64,000 nucleotides of DNA from Amycolatopsis balhimycina FH 1894 (GCF_000384295.1 NZ_KB913037.1:8123533-8187532); one strand, 5' to 3'. Shown: positions 16,190 through 26,211, counted from the stretch's first letter. Numbers and translations: made by a program. The notes: generated by a model not told the origin, from the letters alone.

Positions 16190-16668
16190 CCGCGGATCGC
16201 CGTCTGGTACGCGGCGAGCGCGTCGGCGTCGTCGATGCTGCCGTGGTGGTGGACCTGCACCCAGCGACCGTCTTCGTAGGCGAAGAACCGCGTCGTGCGG
16301 ATGCTCAGGGGGACGGTTTCGGTCACGCGGTACTCGCCGGTCTCGCGGCCGGCGAACACCGCGTGGCCTTCGCCGGAGTACTCGACGATGTCATCGAAGG
16401 TGACGGTGACGCGGGCCGGACCGTGGAAGACGCGTTCGTACAGCTCGGTGATCGCTTCGCCGCCGCGGAGGATGCCGCCGAGCGGGTTGTTCAGCTGGGC
16501 CAGCGGATCGCTCGTCCAGATGCGGCGGAACACGTCGAGATCGCGCTGGTTGAAGGCGTAGTAGAAGGATTCGAGAGCGGCCAGCGCACCCTCGCGGCCG
16601 GGTCGGGCGGCGTCGTCGAGCCGGTTGCGCGCGCCGGGACCGAAGGCGGCGTCGAGGTGCCGGGGCAT
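16186..16668 (-). CDS. SnoaL-like (NTF2 fold) protein
   Basis: A 160-aa protein of the NTF2/SnoaL-like superfamily: ALESFYYAFNQRDLDVFRRI, WTSDPLAQLNNPLGGILRGG, ITELYERVFHGPARVTVTFD, AVFAGRETGEYRV and GRWVQVHHHGSIDD. The ATG at 16668 has GAAGGAG in place. Members act as small isomerases, hydrolases or binding proteins. Its divergent partner is an ArsR-type regulator across a region with a perfect inverted repeat, so the two likely form a regulated pair. Substrate unknown. Confidence 0.83.
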   Translation of the reverse strand: MPRHLDAAFGPGARNRLDDAARPGREGALAALESFYYAFNQRDLDVFRRIWTSDPLAQLNNPLGGILRGGEAITELYERVFHGPARVTVTFDDIVEYSGEGHAVFAGRETGEYRVTETVPLSIRTTRFFAYEDGRWVQVHHHGSIDDADALAAYQTAIRG

Positions 16669-16683
16669 GTCTGCTCCTTCTAG

Positions 16684-16733
16684 AGTGTTCGATGGAGGTC
16701 GACCAGATGAGTGTACGACAGTCATCGAACACT
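16684..16733. promoter_or_regulatory. Candidate ArsR operator: perfect 11-bp inverted repeat
   Basis: AGTGTTCGATG (16684-16694) and its exact complement CATCGAACACT (16723-16733) are separated by 28 bases in the gap between the divergent SnoaL-like and ArsR genes. The right arm lies inside the ArsR reading frame if translation starts at 16707, so either that start is too early or the regulator binds across its own start. Confidence 0.5.
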
Positions 16734-17057
16734 GCGCGAGCGCGCGGGCTGAGCCACGTGCCACCGGGCGAGGTCGCCCTGCAGGACGCCCTCTCCGCGG
16801 TCGCCGACCCGGTACGCCGCAGCATCCTGCGTGAGCTGGCCGCCGTGCCGGAGTGGACGAAGGCGTGCGGCACGTTCGACCTGCCGGTGGCGAAGGCGAC
16901 CCGCAGCCACCACTTCGCCGTGCTGCGCGCGGCGGGCCTGATCGAGCAGCGCGACGAAGGCCCCCGGCGCCTGAACCGCTTGCGCCGTCCCGAATTCGAC
17001 GCCGCCTTCCCGGGCCTCCTCGACCTGGTGCTGCGCGAACCGGGCTCAAGTCCGTGA
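16707..17057 (+). CDS. ArsR/SmtB family regulator
   Basis: A 116-aa winged-helix protein: LQDALSAVADPVRRSILREL, KATRSHHFAVLRAAGLIEQR and RRLNRLRRPEFDAAFPGLL form the ArsR fold. No metal-binding Cys motif (ELCVCDL type) is seen, so it is unlikely to sense metals. The ATG at 16707 has GGAGG 8 bases upstream; an ATG at 16692 and a GTG near 16758 are alternatives. The stop codon is supplied by the first bases of a long palindrome. It probably regulates the divergent SnoaL-like gene and itself. Confidence 0.85.
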   Translation: MSVRQSSNTARARGLSHVPPGEVALQDALSAVADPVRRSILRELAAVPEWTKACGTFDLPVAKATRSHHFAVLRAAGLIEQRDEGPRRLNRLRRPEFDAAFPGLLDLVLREPGSSP

Positions 17058-17105
17058 ATGGCACATTGAGAGACTTGAAGTCCCTCAATGTGCCATTCAC
17101 GGACT
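17049..17105. terminator. Long palindrome between convergent genes (TGAATGGCACATTGAG type)
   Basis: Arms of about 28 bp with one mismatch, centred on GACTTGAAGTC, lie between the ArsR and LysE genes. The left arm contains the TGA stop of the ArsR gene. Near-identical copies occur at 39878 and 56208 and a variant at 26891, each at the end of convergent genes. It probably works as a bidirectional terminator. Confidence 0.75.
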
Positions 17106-17109
17106 TCGG

Positions 17110-17754
17110 TCAGTCGCCCCGGCCGGTGAAGGCGAGGCTGGTGCCGAGGCCGATCATGACCAGGCCGCCGGTGCCGCCGACCAGCTCCAGGCGTCGCGGC
17201 GAGCGGGCGAACCAGGTGCGCGCGGTGCCCGCGACCAGGGCCCACGCGCTGTCGGTGGCCAGGGCGATCGCGGGCAGGCAGAGCCCGAGGACCAGCATCT
17301 GGGCGGGCACGGACCCGGCGGCCGGGTCGGCGAACTGCGGCAGCAGCGCCGCCAGGAACACGATCGACTTCGGGTTCGCGAAGCCGACGACGAAGCCGTC
17401 GCGCAGCACGGCCGGCACCCGGCCGCGCGTGGCGCGCACCGTCGCCGCCATCGCTTCGGTCAGCTTCCGGCGGTGCCGCACGGCTTGGATCCCCAGGTAC
17501 ACCAGGTAGACCGCGCCGGCGACCTTGATCGCGGTGAACACCGCCGCCGATGTCGTCACGAGCGTGCCGAGGCCGAACGCGACCGCGACGACCTGCGTGT
17601 ACACCCCGGCGGCGTTGCCCACGACGGTGAGCAGCGCGTCGCGCCGCCCGGCCGTGAGCGCGCGGCTGATCGTGAACAGCACGCTCGGCCCGGGGACCAC
17701 GACCAGGAGGAACGTCAGCGCGGCGAAGGCCGCGAGGTGCGTACCGGAGACCAT
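17110..17754 (-). CDS. LysE/RhtB family amino acid exporter
   Basis: A 214-aa inner-membrane transporter with about six hydrophobic segments. VVPGPSVLFTISRALTAGRR near residues 20-40 and GFVVGFANPKSIVFLAALLP near 122-142 are the RhtB/LysE signatures. Members export amino acids or small metabolites by proton exchange. It starts at ATG 17754, convergent with the ArsR gene and divergent from the winged-helix gene. Substrate is not predictable. Confidence 0.9.
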   Translation of the reverse strand: MVSGTHLAAFAALTFLLVVVPGPSVLFTISRALTAGRRDALLTVVGNAAGVYTQVVAVAFGLGTLVTTSAAVFTAIKVAGAVYLVYLGIQAVRHRRKLTEAMAATVRATRGRVPAVLRDGFVVGFANPKSIVFLAALLPQFADPAAGSVPAQMLVLGLCLPAIALATDSAWALVAGTARTWFARSPRRLELVGGTGGLVMIGLGTSLAFTGRGD

Positions 17755-17826
17755 TTCGCGAGGCTATCGCCTGGCCGCACCGGACGACCAGGCGTTTTTG
17801 TCGGTGCCGGGTGGTAGGAAAAACGG

Positions 17827-19008
17827 GTGCCTCCGAAGATCAGTACCGACCAGCGCCGGGCCCGCCTCGCCGTCCGTCACTCCCTGGCCGCGCCCGCGGC
17901 CACGGTGGCGGACGCCGTGGCCGGGGTCGTCGCGCTGCACGCCACCGACCCGGCGACCGTCCACCTGTCCGCGTGCGCCCGGCTCGCCGGCCCGGCGGTG
18001 GCTTCGGTGGAGCAGGCGCTGTACGAAGACCGGACTTTGCTGCGGCTGCTGGGAATGCGCCGCACGGTGTTCGTGACGAGCCTGGACACCGCGGCGCTGG
18101 TGCAGGCCGGCTGCGCCGCGGACATCGTCGTCAAGCAGCGGAAGCTGCTGGAACAGCACCTCGGGCAGCAGGGGCACCCGGAGAACGTGCCGGAGCCGGG
18201 GAAGTGGCTGGCCGACGTCGAGGCGTCGGCCGAGGCCGCGCTGCGGGCCCGTGGCTCGGCGACCGCGCAGCAGCTGAGTGAAGACGAGCCCCGCCTGCGC
18301 CAGCAGCTGCTGATGGCCGCGGGCAAGCCGTACGAGGCGATCGGCAACGTGACGAGCCGGGTGCTGTTCCTGCTGGCGGCGGGCGGCCGGATCGCCCGCG
18401 GCCGTCCGCGCGGAAGCTGGCTCAGCACCCAGTACGTCTGGCACCCGCTCGACGAGTGGGTGCCGGGCGGGCTGCCCGAGTGGGAGCCGGACGAGGCCCG
18501 GGCCGAGCTGGCGCGGAGGTGGCTGCGGTCGTACGGCCCGGCCCCGGTGACGGACCTGCGCTGGTGGACGGGCTGGACGGCGGGCCAGACGAAGAAGGCG
18601 CTGGCCGCGGTGGCGCCGGTGGAGGTCGACCTGGACGACGGGCCCGGCCTGGCCCTGGTGGACGACCTCGGCCCGGTGCCCTCGCCGGCGCCGTGGGTGG
18701 CGTTCCTGCCGGCCCTGGACCCGACACCGATGGGCTGGCAGGAGCGCGACTGGTTCCTCGGCCCCCACCGCGCGGCCCTGTTCGACCGCAGCGGCAACGT
18801 CGGCCCGACGATCTGGGCGTCCGGGCGGGTCGTGGGCGGCTGGGCCCAGCGCCCGTCGGGCGAGATCGCGTACCGCCTGCTGGAGGACGTGGGCGCGGAG
18901 ACCCGCGCGATGGTGGAGACGGAGGCGGAGAAGTGCGCCGGCTGGTTCGGCGAGGTCCGGGCGGTGCCCCGCTTCCGCACCCCGCTGGAACGCGAGCTGT
19001 CCGGATGA
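17827..19008 (+). CDS. Winged helix DNA-binding domain protein (HTH_42, AlkZ-like family)
   Basis: A 393-aa protein of the HTH_42 (DUF1006) family: VVALHATDPATVHLSACARL, LLRLLGMRRTVFVTSLDTAA, SRVLFLLAAGGRIARGRPRG and LPALDPTPMGWQERDWFLG. Relatives include AlkZ/YcaQ DNA glycosylases that unhook crosslinks, though many actinobacterial members are untested. The AlkZ catalytic QxQ motif is not obvious. The GTG start follows a TAGGAA -10-like box (17815-17820) by 6 bases, suggesting a leaderless message. It is the last gene before the 477-bp gap ahead of gap. Confidence 0.8.
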   Translation: MPPKISTDQRRARLAVRHSLAAPAATVADAVAGVVALHATDPATVHLSACARLAGPAVASVEQALYEDRTLLRLLGMRRTVFVTSLDTAALVQAGCAADIVVKQRKLLEQHLGQQGHPENVPEPGKWLADVEASAEAALRARGSATAQQLSEDEPRLRQQLLMAAGKPYEAIGNVTSRVLFLLAAGGRIARGRPRGSWLSTQYVWHPLDEWVPGGLPEWEPDEARAELARRWLRSYGPAPVTDLRWWTGWTAGQTKKALAAVAPVEVDLDDGPGLALVDDLGPVPSPAPWVAFLPALDPTPMGWQERDWFLGPHRAALFDRSGNVGPTIWASGRVVGGWAQRPSGEIAYRLLEDVGAETRAMVETEAEKCAGWFGEVRAVPRFRTPLERELSG

Positions 19009-20490
<1,482 letters not shown>

Positions 20491-20495
20491 ACCCC

Positions 20496-21719
20496 ATGAG
20501 CGTCAAGAACCTCGACGACCTGCTCAGCGAGGACGGTGTTGGTGTCCAGGGCCGCTACGTACTCGTGCGGAGCGACCTGAACGTCCCGCTCGACGGGGAT
20601 CGCATCACCGACGACGGCCGGGTCCGCGCCGCGCTGCCGACGATCAAGAAGCTCGCCGACGCGGGCGCGAAGGTCGTCGTCACCGCGCACCTCGGCCGCC
20701 CGAAGGGCGAGCCGGACCCCAAGTACACCCTCGCGCCCGTCGCGAAGCGGCTCTCGGAGCTGCTCGGCGCCGAGGTCGCGCTGGCCGGTGACCTGGTCGG
20801 CGAGTCCGCGAAGGCGCTCACCGGCGGCCTGGCCGACGGCGGCGTCGTCCTGCTGGAGAACGTGCGCTTCGACGCGCGCGAGACCAGCAAGGACGCCGTG
20901 GACCGGTCCGAGCTGGCCGCCGAGCTGGGCGCGCTCGTCCCGGGCGGCGCGTTCGTCTCCGACGGCTTCGGCGTCGTGCACCGCAAGCAGGCCTCGGTCT
21001 ACGAGGTCGCGTCGGTGCTCCCGGCGTACGCGGGCGGCCTGGTGCTGGCCGAGCTGGACGTGCTGAAGAAGCTGACCGACGACCTCCAAGGGCCCTACGT
21101 GGTCGTGCTCGGCGGCGCGAAGGTGTCCGACAAGCTCGGCGTCATCGCGAACCTGCTGACCAAGGTCGACCGGCTGCTCATCGGCGGCGGCATGGCGTAC
21201 ACCTTCCTCAAGGCCCAGGGCCACGAGGTCGGCAACTCGCTGCTCCAGGCCGACCAGCTCGACCAGGTGAAGGGCTTCCTCGCCGAGGCCGAGAAGCGCG
21301 GCGTCGAACTGGTGCTGCCGGTGGACGTCCTGGCCGCGACGGGGTTCGCGGCCGACGCCGAGCACGAGGTCGTCGCCGCCACCGCGATCCCGGCCGACCG
21401 CGAAGGCCTCGACATCGGCCCGGCGACCCGTGAGCTGTTCGCGGGCAAGCTGGCCGACGCCAAGACCGTGTTCTGGAACGGCCCGATGGGCGTGTTCGAG
21501 TTCGAGGCGTTCTCCGGCGGCACGCGTGCCGTGGCCGAGGCGCTCGTGAAGAGCGACGCGTTCACTGTGGTCGGCGGCGGCGACTCGGCGGCCGCGGTGC
21601 GGCAGCTGGGCCTGCCCGAGGACGGCTTCTCGCACATCTCCACCGGCGGCGGTGCCTCGCTGGAGTACCTCGAAGGCAAGGAACTGCCGGGCGTGACCGC
21701 TTTGGAGGAGAAGAACTAG
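20496..21719 (+). CDS. pgk: Phosphoglycerate kinase
   Basis: A 407-aa enzyme that makes ATP and 3-phosphoglycerate from 1,3-bisphosphoglycerate. Signatures: [13 protein letters not shown] near residue 25, [18 protein letters not shown], the hinge and lid region [14 protein letters not shown], and nucleotide-site [10 protein letters not shown] and [13 protein letters not shown]. It starts at ATG 20496, just after the gap stop, and its TAG stop overlaps the GTG of tpiA, so the three enzymes are likely translated from one message in step. Confidence 0.97.
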   Translation: MSVKNLDDLLSEDGVGVQGRYVLVRSDLNVPLDGDRITDDGRVRAALPTIKKLADAGAKVVVTAHLGRPKGEPDPKYTLAPVAKRLSELLGAEVALAGDLVGESAKALTGGLADGGVVLLENVRFDARETSKDAVDRSELAAELGALVPGGAFVSDGFGVVHRKQASVYEVASVLPAYAGGLVLAELDVLKKLTDDLQGPYVVVLGGAKVSDKLGVIANLLTKVDRLLIGGGMAYTFLKAQGHEVGNSLLQADQLDQVKGFLAEAEKRGVELVLPVDVLAATGFAADAEHEVVAATAIPADREGLDIGPATRELFAGKLADAKTVFWNGPMGVFEFEAFSGGTRAVAEALVKSDAFTVVGGGDSAAAVRQLGLPEDGFSHISTGGGASLEYLEGKELPGVTALEEKN

Positions 21720-22504
21720 TGGCACGCAAGCCGTTCATCGCCGGCAACTGGAAGATGAACCAGAACCACCTCGAGGCGATCGCGCTGGTGCAGAAGATCG
21801 CCTTCGCGCTGCCGGAGAAGTACTACGCGAAGGTCGACGTGGCGGTGCTGCCGCCGTTCACCGACATCCGCAGCGTGCAGACCCTGGTCGACGGCGACAA
21901 GCTGTCGCTCACCTACGGCGCGCAGGACATCGCGCCGCAGGACTCCGGGGCCTACACCGGCGACATCTCGGGCCTGATGCTGGCGAAGCTGGGCTGCAAG
22001 TTCGTTGCCGTCGGGCACTCGGAGCGGCGCGAGTACCACGCCGAGACCGACGAGCTGGTCAACAAGAAGGTCAAGGCCGCGCTCAAGCACGGCATCACGC
22101 CGATCCTCTGCATCGGGGAGAAGCTCGAGGTCCGCGAGGCCGGCGAGCACATCCACCACACCACGACGCAGCTGATCGACGGCCTGAAGGGCCTCAAGGC
22201 CGAACAGGTCAAGGACGTGGTGGTCGCGTACGAGCCGGTCTGGGCGATCGGCACCGGCAAGGTCGCGTCGTCGTCCGACGCCGAAGAGGTCTGCAAGGCC
22301 ATCCGCGCCACCCTCCAGGAGAAGTACGGCGACGAGGTCGCTTCGTCCGTCCGGGTGCTCTACGGGGGATCGGTGAAGTCGGGCAACATCAGCGAACTGG
22401 TGGGCTGCGAGAACATCGACGGTGCCCTGGTCGGCGGAGCGAGCCTCGATGGCGAGGAGTTCACGAAACTCTGCGCACTCGCCGCGGGCGGGCCGCTGCC
22501 CTGA
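21719..22504 (+). CDS. tpiA: Triosephosphate isomerase
   Basis: A 261-aa TIM barrel interconverting dihydroxyacetone phosphate and glyceraldehyde 3-phosphate. Catalytic Lys12 lies in GNWKMN, His100 in VGHSERR and Glu172 in [11 protein letters not shown]; the phosphate-binding YGGSVK and [12 protein letters not shown] are present. GTG start in a TAGTG overlap with pgk, with GGAGGAG upstream. It ends 127 bases before secG, a spacer holding a -10-like TAGCCT and a strong hairpin. Confidence 0.97.
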   Translation: MARKPFIAGNWKMNQNHLEAIALVQKIAFALPEKYYAKVDVAVLPPFTDIRSVQTLVDGDKLSLTYGAQDIAPQDSGAYTGDISGLMLAKLGCKFVAVGHSERREYHAETDELVNKKVKAALKHGITPILCIGEKLEVREAGEHIHHTTTQLIDGLKGLKAEQVKDVVVAYEPVWAIGTGKVASSSDAEEVCKAIRATLQEKYGDEVASSVRVLYGGSVKSGNISELVGCENIDGALVGGASLDGEEFTKLCALAAGGPLP

Positions 22505-22562
22505 TCGAGGCCACGACCGGGTAGCCTGTGTATCCGGTCCGTCACACAGCAGTGGACGAGTC

Positions 22563-22605
22563 CAGGGGTACGGTGGAGGTCGGAAACGACCATGCCGTAC
22601 CCCTG
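22563..22605 (+). other. GNRA-capped stem-loop in the tpiA-secG spacer
   Basis: Outer arms CAGGGGTACGG (22563-22573) and CCGTACCCCTG (22595-22605) pair perfectly. Inside them GGTCG (22578-22582) and CGACC (22587-22591) pair with a GAAA tetraloop. It ends 26 bases before the secG ATG and has no T-run. It could attenuate read-through from tpiA, mark an RNA processing site or form a 5' leader element of secG. Confidence 0.6.
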
Positions 22606-22631
22606 CATTCTCCTAGAGCCCAGAGGATGAC

Positions 22632-22862
22632 ATGAAGCTGTTCCTGCAAATCCTGTTGATCGTCACCAGTGTCTTCCTGGTGGTCGCGGTGCTGCTGCAC
22701 CGGGGCCGGGGCGGTGGCCTGTCGTCGCTGTTCGGCGGCGGGATGCAGTCGAGCCTGGCCGGGTCGAGCGTGGCCGAGAAGAACCTCGACCGGATCACCC
22801 TGGGGCTGGGCGCGGTCTGGCTGATCAGCATCGTGGGCCTGGGTCTGCTGCTCAAGGTGTGA
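22632..22862 (+). CDS. secG: SecG, preprotein translocase subunit
   Basis: A 76-aa membrane protein with two transmembrane helices (about residues 1-20 and 52-74) separated by the conserved RGRGGGLSSLFGGG loop. SecG assists the SecYEG channel during protein export. AGAGGATG precedes the ATG. Position directly after tpiA is the usual actinobacterial arrangement. A TAGCCT -10-like box in the upstream spacer suggests it can also be transcribed by itself. Confidence 0.95.
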   Translation: MKLFLQILLIVTSVFLVVAVLLHRGRGGGLSSLFGGGMQSSLAGSSVAEKNLDRITLGLGAVWLISIVGLGLLLKV

Positions 22863-22970
22863 GGCGTCCGGCGTTCCGTCCGTCGGCCGAGACCGGGTCC
22901 GGACGGCGGGGCGCAGCGATTCGGCGTGCCTATTGGGGGGCGCGCCGCCGATTCCTAGGTGTGAGGGTTC

Positions 22971-23315
22971 ATGGTTGGCGGTAACGCGATTCGGGGCACC
23001 CGGGTGGGTGCCGGTCCTACGGGCGAATCGGAACGAGGTGAATCGGCGCCACGGCGGCGGGTCGGGTACTGGTGCGCCAACGGGCACGAGGCTCGGCCGT
23101 CGTTCGCGCTCGAGGCGGAGATCCCCGACGAGTGGGACTGCCCCCGCTGCGGGCTCCCGGGCGGGCAGGACGAGAAGAACCCGCCGGCCGCGCCGCGGAC
23201 CGAGCCGTACAAGACGCACCTGGCCTACGTGAAGGAGCGGCGCAGCGACGCCGACGGCGAGGCCATCCTGGCGGAGGCGCTCGACCGCCTGCGCAAGCGC
23301 CGGGAAATCCTCTAG
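22971..23315 (+). CDS. rbpA: RbpA, RNA polymerase-binding protein
   Basis: A 114-aa actinobacterial transcription factor that binds the principal sigma factor and RNA polymerase, stabilises open complexes and influences rifampicin sensitivity. The disordered N-terminus (GTRVGAGPTGESERGESAPR), the zinc-binding CANGHE and CPRCGLPGG, and the sigma-interacting helix RTEPYKTHLAYVKERRSDAD, then AILAEALDRLRKRRE, are all present. A TAGGTG -10-like box lies close upstream. A factor-independent terminator follows. A HelD-family protein, another RNA polymerase partner, is encoded at 37048. Confidence 0.96.
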   Translation: MVGGNAIRGTRVGAGPTGESERGESAPRRRVGYWCANGHEARPSFALEAEIPDEWDCPRCGLPGGQDEKNPPAAPRTEPYKTHLAYVKERRSDADGEAILAEALDRLRKRREIL

Positions 23316-23330
23316 CTTTTCGCAGCGGCA

Positions 23331-23360
23331 ACCACCCCGGGACACCTCGGGGTGGTTTTT
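23331..23360 (+). terminator. Rho-independent terminator of rbpA
   Basis: ACCACCCCG (23331-23339) pairs with CGGGGTGGT (23348-23356) over a short loop and runs into TTTTT. It starts 15 bases after the rbpA stop. This is the clearest classical terminator in the window. Confidence 0.88.
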
Positions 23361-23388
23361 CGCGCGCTCAACCGGGCGTGCGCGAACG

Positions 23389-23500
23389 GTCGACACGCGT
23401 GATCAGGCGGTCGACACGTGTGATTGAAGGGTCGACACGGCGCCGGGCATCGTGTCGACCCTTCAATCACGTGAGTCGACTCCTCAATCACGCGTGTCGG
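23389..23500. repeat. Long imperfect inverted repeat with GTCGACACG units
   Basis: Three left-hand units beginning GTCGACACG (23389, 23410, 23431) are mirrored on the right by CGTGTCGAC, AGTCGACTC and CGTGTCGGC units, giving arms of about 50 bp around an 11-nt loop. It lies between rbpA and a convergent histidine kinase. There is no protein-coding signal. It probably serves as a terminator for the kinase gene, or is a miniature mobile repeat. Confidence 0.6.
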
Positions 23501-23576
23501 CTCTTTGGTCACGGGGCGAGCGGGTCAGCTGGGACGGTCAGTCCTCGCCGCCAGGCTGGATACCGGGGGCCGGAGG

Positions 23577-24776
23577 TCAGCGGTCCAGCGGATACCGGGC
23601 CCGGACGCGGAAACCGCCGTCCTCGGTGCCGGACGTCTCGAAGCTGCCGCCCAGCAAGCGGGCCCGCTCGGCCAGGCCCGTGAGACCGTGGCCACCCGAC
23701 GGCAGAGACTCGCCGATGCGGCTGGCCCGCTCGTTGCGGACCTCGATCTTGAGCGCTCCGTGCTCACCCTGGATGCGGATGGTCGCCGTCGCGCCCGGGG
23801 CGTGCTTGTGGACGTTGGTCAGGCACTCCTGCACCGTCCGGTAGGCCGCCGCGGAGACCTGGTTCGGCAGCACCTCCGGCAGGTGCTCCACCGTCAGGTG
23901 CACCGGCACGTCGGAGGTGCGGATCAGCCGGTCGAGCTCGTTGATGCCGGGGCGCGGGCCGTCGTCGTCCGAACCCGCCCGCAGCACGCTGACCAGCGAA
24001 CGCAGCTCCTCCAGGGTCCGCTTCGACAGCGTGCGGATGACCTGCGCGGTCTCCAGCGCCCGGTCGTCGGTGGTCTGGACCTGCAGCGCGCCGGCCTGCA
24101 TGGCGATCAGGGTGATCTGGTGCGAGACGACGTCGTGCATTTCGCGGGCCAGCCGCGCGCGTTCCTCGGCGCGGACGGCGTCGGCGTGGAAGCGGCGCTC
24201 GCGGTCGCGGCTCGTGGCCAGCTCGGCGAGCTTGTTCGCGACCTCGGTCCGCGCGCCGATGAGCAGGCCGATCGCGATCGGCATGCCCGCGACGAGGACG
24301 CCGTAGATTCCGTCGAGGATGTGTTCGCGCCAGCTGAGCTGGGCGAAGTCCTCCAGCGGCCACTGCACGAACCGGCACATCCACACCAGCGCGGCGCCGA
24401 CCCAGGTCTGCCAGTGCAGCTGGCGGCGGGTGGCGAGCATGCCGAGCGTGATCATCGACGCGAGCTGGGCCCAGCCGGCCAGGAAGCCGGGGACCGCGAC
24501 GAGCACGGCGAGGAACGGGAACTTCCGGCGGAACACCACGGCGAGACACGCGGCGCCGGACAGGTAGATCGAGTACGGCTGGGCCTTCTCGGGGATCACC
24601 AACCAGACGTCGAGCACGGCCAGGATGACCGCGGCCGCGTCGATGGCGAACGTGACCACGGCGGGGCGGGGCACCGAGCCGAACAAGCTCAGGCCACGCT
24701 TTCGGACACGCTCGGCGGCCGATGGTCCCGTACCGGTGACCGAGATGCCTGGAATCGAGAGTCCCTCTGTACTCAT
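23577..24776 (-). CDS. Sensor histidine kinase (HisKA_3/NarL-partner type), no adjacent regulator
   Basis: About 399 aa. Five or so transmembrane segments lie between residues 40 and 185. The dimerisation and phosphoacceptor helix ARLAREMHDVVSHQITLIAM carries the His, and the HATPase domain has VQECLTNVHKHAPGATATI and GGHGLTGLAERARLLGGSF. Start at ATG 24776 is chosen; an ATG five codons earlier (24791) is possible. Kinases of this type normally pair with a LuxR-type response regulator, but none is adjacent, so the partner must be elsewhere. Signal unknown. Confidence 0.87.
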   Translation of the reverse strand: MSTEGLSIPGISVTGTGPSAAERVRKRGLSLFGSVPRPAVVTFAIDAAAVILAVLDVWLVIPEKAQPYSIYLSGAACLAVVFRRKFPFLAVLVAVPGFLAGWAQLASMITLGMLATRRQLHWQTWVGAALVWMCRFVQWPLEDFAQLSWREHILDGIYGVLVAGMPIAIGLLIGARTEVANKLAELATSRDRERRFHADAVRAEERARLAREMHDVVSHQITLIAMQAGALQVQTTDDRALETAQVIRTLSKRTLEELRSLVSVLRAGSDDDGPRPGINELDRLIRTSDVPVHLTVEHLPEVLPNQVSAAAYRTVQECLTNVHKHAPGATATIRIQGEHGALKIEVRNERASRIGESLPSGGHGLTGLAERARLLGGSFETSGTEDGGFRVRARYPLDR

Positions 24777-25015
24777 CGCTGGCGACCCCATTCGTCTTGT
24801 GGACTTGGTGGTGAGAGGTGCTCAGGGCCCGATCGGGACGCGCAGCCGCAGACAAATGTGCGGATGCTAACGAGGTGGCGTACGAAGACGGTAAGTTTCA
24901 CCCGCTCTCCACGCCGTGGCGTCCGAATTCCGCAAGCGGCTGGTCTGTCCGGGGGATCGTCGGGGAGGGCTGCTACCAGCAGTGGGCGTGCCGTTTCCCA
25001 ACGTACGCGTAGACG

Positions 25016-25050
25016 ACCACATCGTGGGAATCATGTTACCCACGTGTGGT
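25016..25050 (-). terminator. Stem-loop after the FAD monooxygenase gene
   Basis: ACCACATCGTGGG (25016-25028) pairs with CCCACGTGTGGT (25039-25050) with one bulged base. It lies 19 bases beyond the stop of the minus-strand monooxygenase gene and before the histidine kinase gene. Confidence 0.6.
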
Positions 25051-25068
25051 CGCCCGGCGGAAGTTTTG

Positions 25069-26175
25069 TCACGCGGCGACAGGGTGGACGTCGTCGCCGA
25101 GGAGGTGGCCGAGGCCTTCGGCGCACGCCTTCGCGGTCTCGATCGAGCGTGGCAGCATGCTCGTCTCGTACTTCCGGACCGCTTCGCCGAGGCTGCGAGC
25201 CGTGGCGAGGGCGGTGCCGAGTTCCGTGCCGTCCAGCAGGGCGAGGTTCGCGCCGACCCCGAGCGGCGGCATCAGGTGCGCCGCGTCGCCGAGGAGGGTC
25301 AGGCCCGGCGTGTGCGTCCACGCGTGGGGGACCGGCAGGACGTACAACGGCCGGTGCGTGAACCCGCCGTCGTGGTCGGTCAGGAAGCGCAGCAGGTCCG
25401 GGTGCCACCCGGCGTAGCGCTCCAGCAGGTTCGCGCGCACTGCGTCGGTGTCGGCGAAGCCGAGGTCGGCGTGCCACTCCTCAGGGGCGTAGAAGATCGC
25501 GTAGCAGCGGATGTGCCCGTTGCTGTTTCGCTGCGCGAAGAGCGCCTGGCCGCCGATCTTCGCCATCGCCGTTCCTTGGCCGGTCAACGTCGCCAGCGCC
25601 GGGTGGCGGCGGTCGGCGTCGTCGAGCCCGAACTCGACGAACGTGACCCCGCTGTACTCGGGCAAGACGCCGGTGAGCGCGCGGCGGACGCGTGACCACG
25701 CGCCGTCCGCGCCGACGACCAGGTCGTAGTCCGCGGTGACGCCCTCGGCGAAGGACAGCCGTGCGCCGTCGCCGGTCGTGGTGACCTCCTCGACCGGCCG
25801 TCCCCAGCGGACGGTGCCGGGGGAGAGCGAGTCCAGGAGGATCCCGCGGAGCTGGCCGCGGTCGATCTCCGGGCGGAATTCGTCGTCCTCGGCGGGGAGC
25901 TCGTCGCGGACGACGGCGGCGGTGCGGGCATCGAGGGCACGCATCTGCTGGCCTTCGGGGCGGGCGAGTTCGCGGAACCGCTCGTGCAGCCCGGCCGTGC
26001 GGAGGGCGACCTGGCCGGTGTCGGCGTGCATGTCGAGCGTGCCGCCCTGGGGCCGCGCACCGGCGGAGGGTTCCTGTTCGAAGACGGTGACGTCGAGGCC
26101 GTGGAGTTGCAGGACGCGGGCGCAGGCAAGCCCGCCGAGGCCGGCGCCGGCGATGGCTATGCGTGAGGAAGTCAT
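25069..26175 (-). CDS. FAD-dependent monooxygenase (TetX/PHBH-type)
   Basis: A 368-aa flavoprotein hydroxylase. The FAD dinucleotide site IAIAGAGLGGLACARVL is at the N-terminus, the DG motif is in DYDLVVGADGAWSRVRRAL near residue 150, and the second FAD motif LLGDAAHLMPPLGVGANLAL is near 295. Members hydroxylate aromatics or inactivate drugs such as tetracyclines. ATG 26175 is chosen because the Rossmann fold starts four residues later. It is divergent from a TetR gene with a clear operator between, so it is probably induced by its substrate. Confidence 0.88.
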   Translation of the reverse strand: MTSSRIAIAGAGLGGLACARVLQLHGLDVTVFEQEPSAGARPQGGTLDMHADTGQVALRTAGLHERFRELARPEGQQMRALDARTAAVVRDELPAEDDEFRPEIDRGQLRGILLDSLSPGTVRWGRPVEEVTTTGDGARLSFAEGVTADYDLVVGADGAWSRVRRALTGVLPEYSGVTFVEFGLDDADRRHPALATLTGQGTAMAKIGGQALFAQRNSNGHIRCYAIFYAPEEWHADLGFADTDAVRANLLERYAGWHPDLLRFLTDHDGGFTHRPLYVLPVPHAWTHTPGLTLLGDAAHLMPPLGVGANLALLDGTELGTALATARSLGEAVRKYETSMLPRSIETAKACAEGLGHLLGDDVHPVAA

Positions 26176-26211
26176 GTCCCCAGAAAAGCACAGTGACTCA
26201 CTAAGTGCAAC

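Noticed and set aside
17049..17105. Short open frames inside the palindromes (for example one beginning MNGTLRD)
   Set aside because: The same peptide appears from several palindromes because the DNA is repeated. There is no ribosome binding site, and folding rather than coding is conserved.
23389..23500. Repeated units that might suggest a CRISPR array
   Set aside because: Units are inverted as well as direct, spacers are only a few bases and variable, and no cas gene is in the window.
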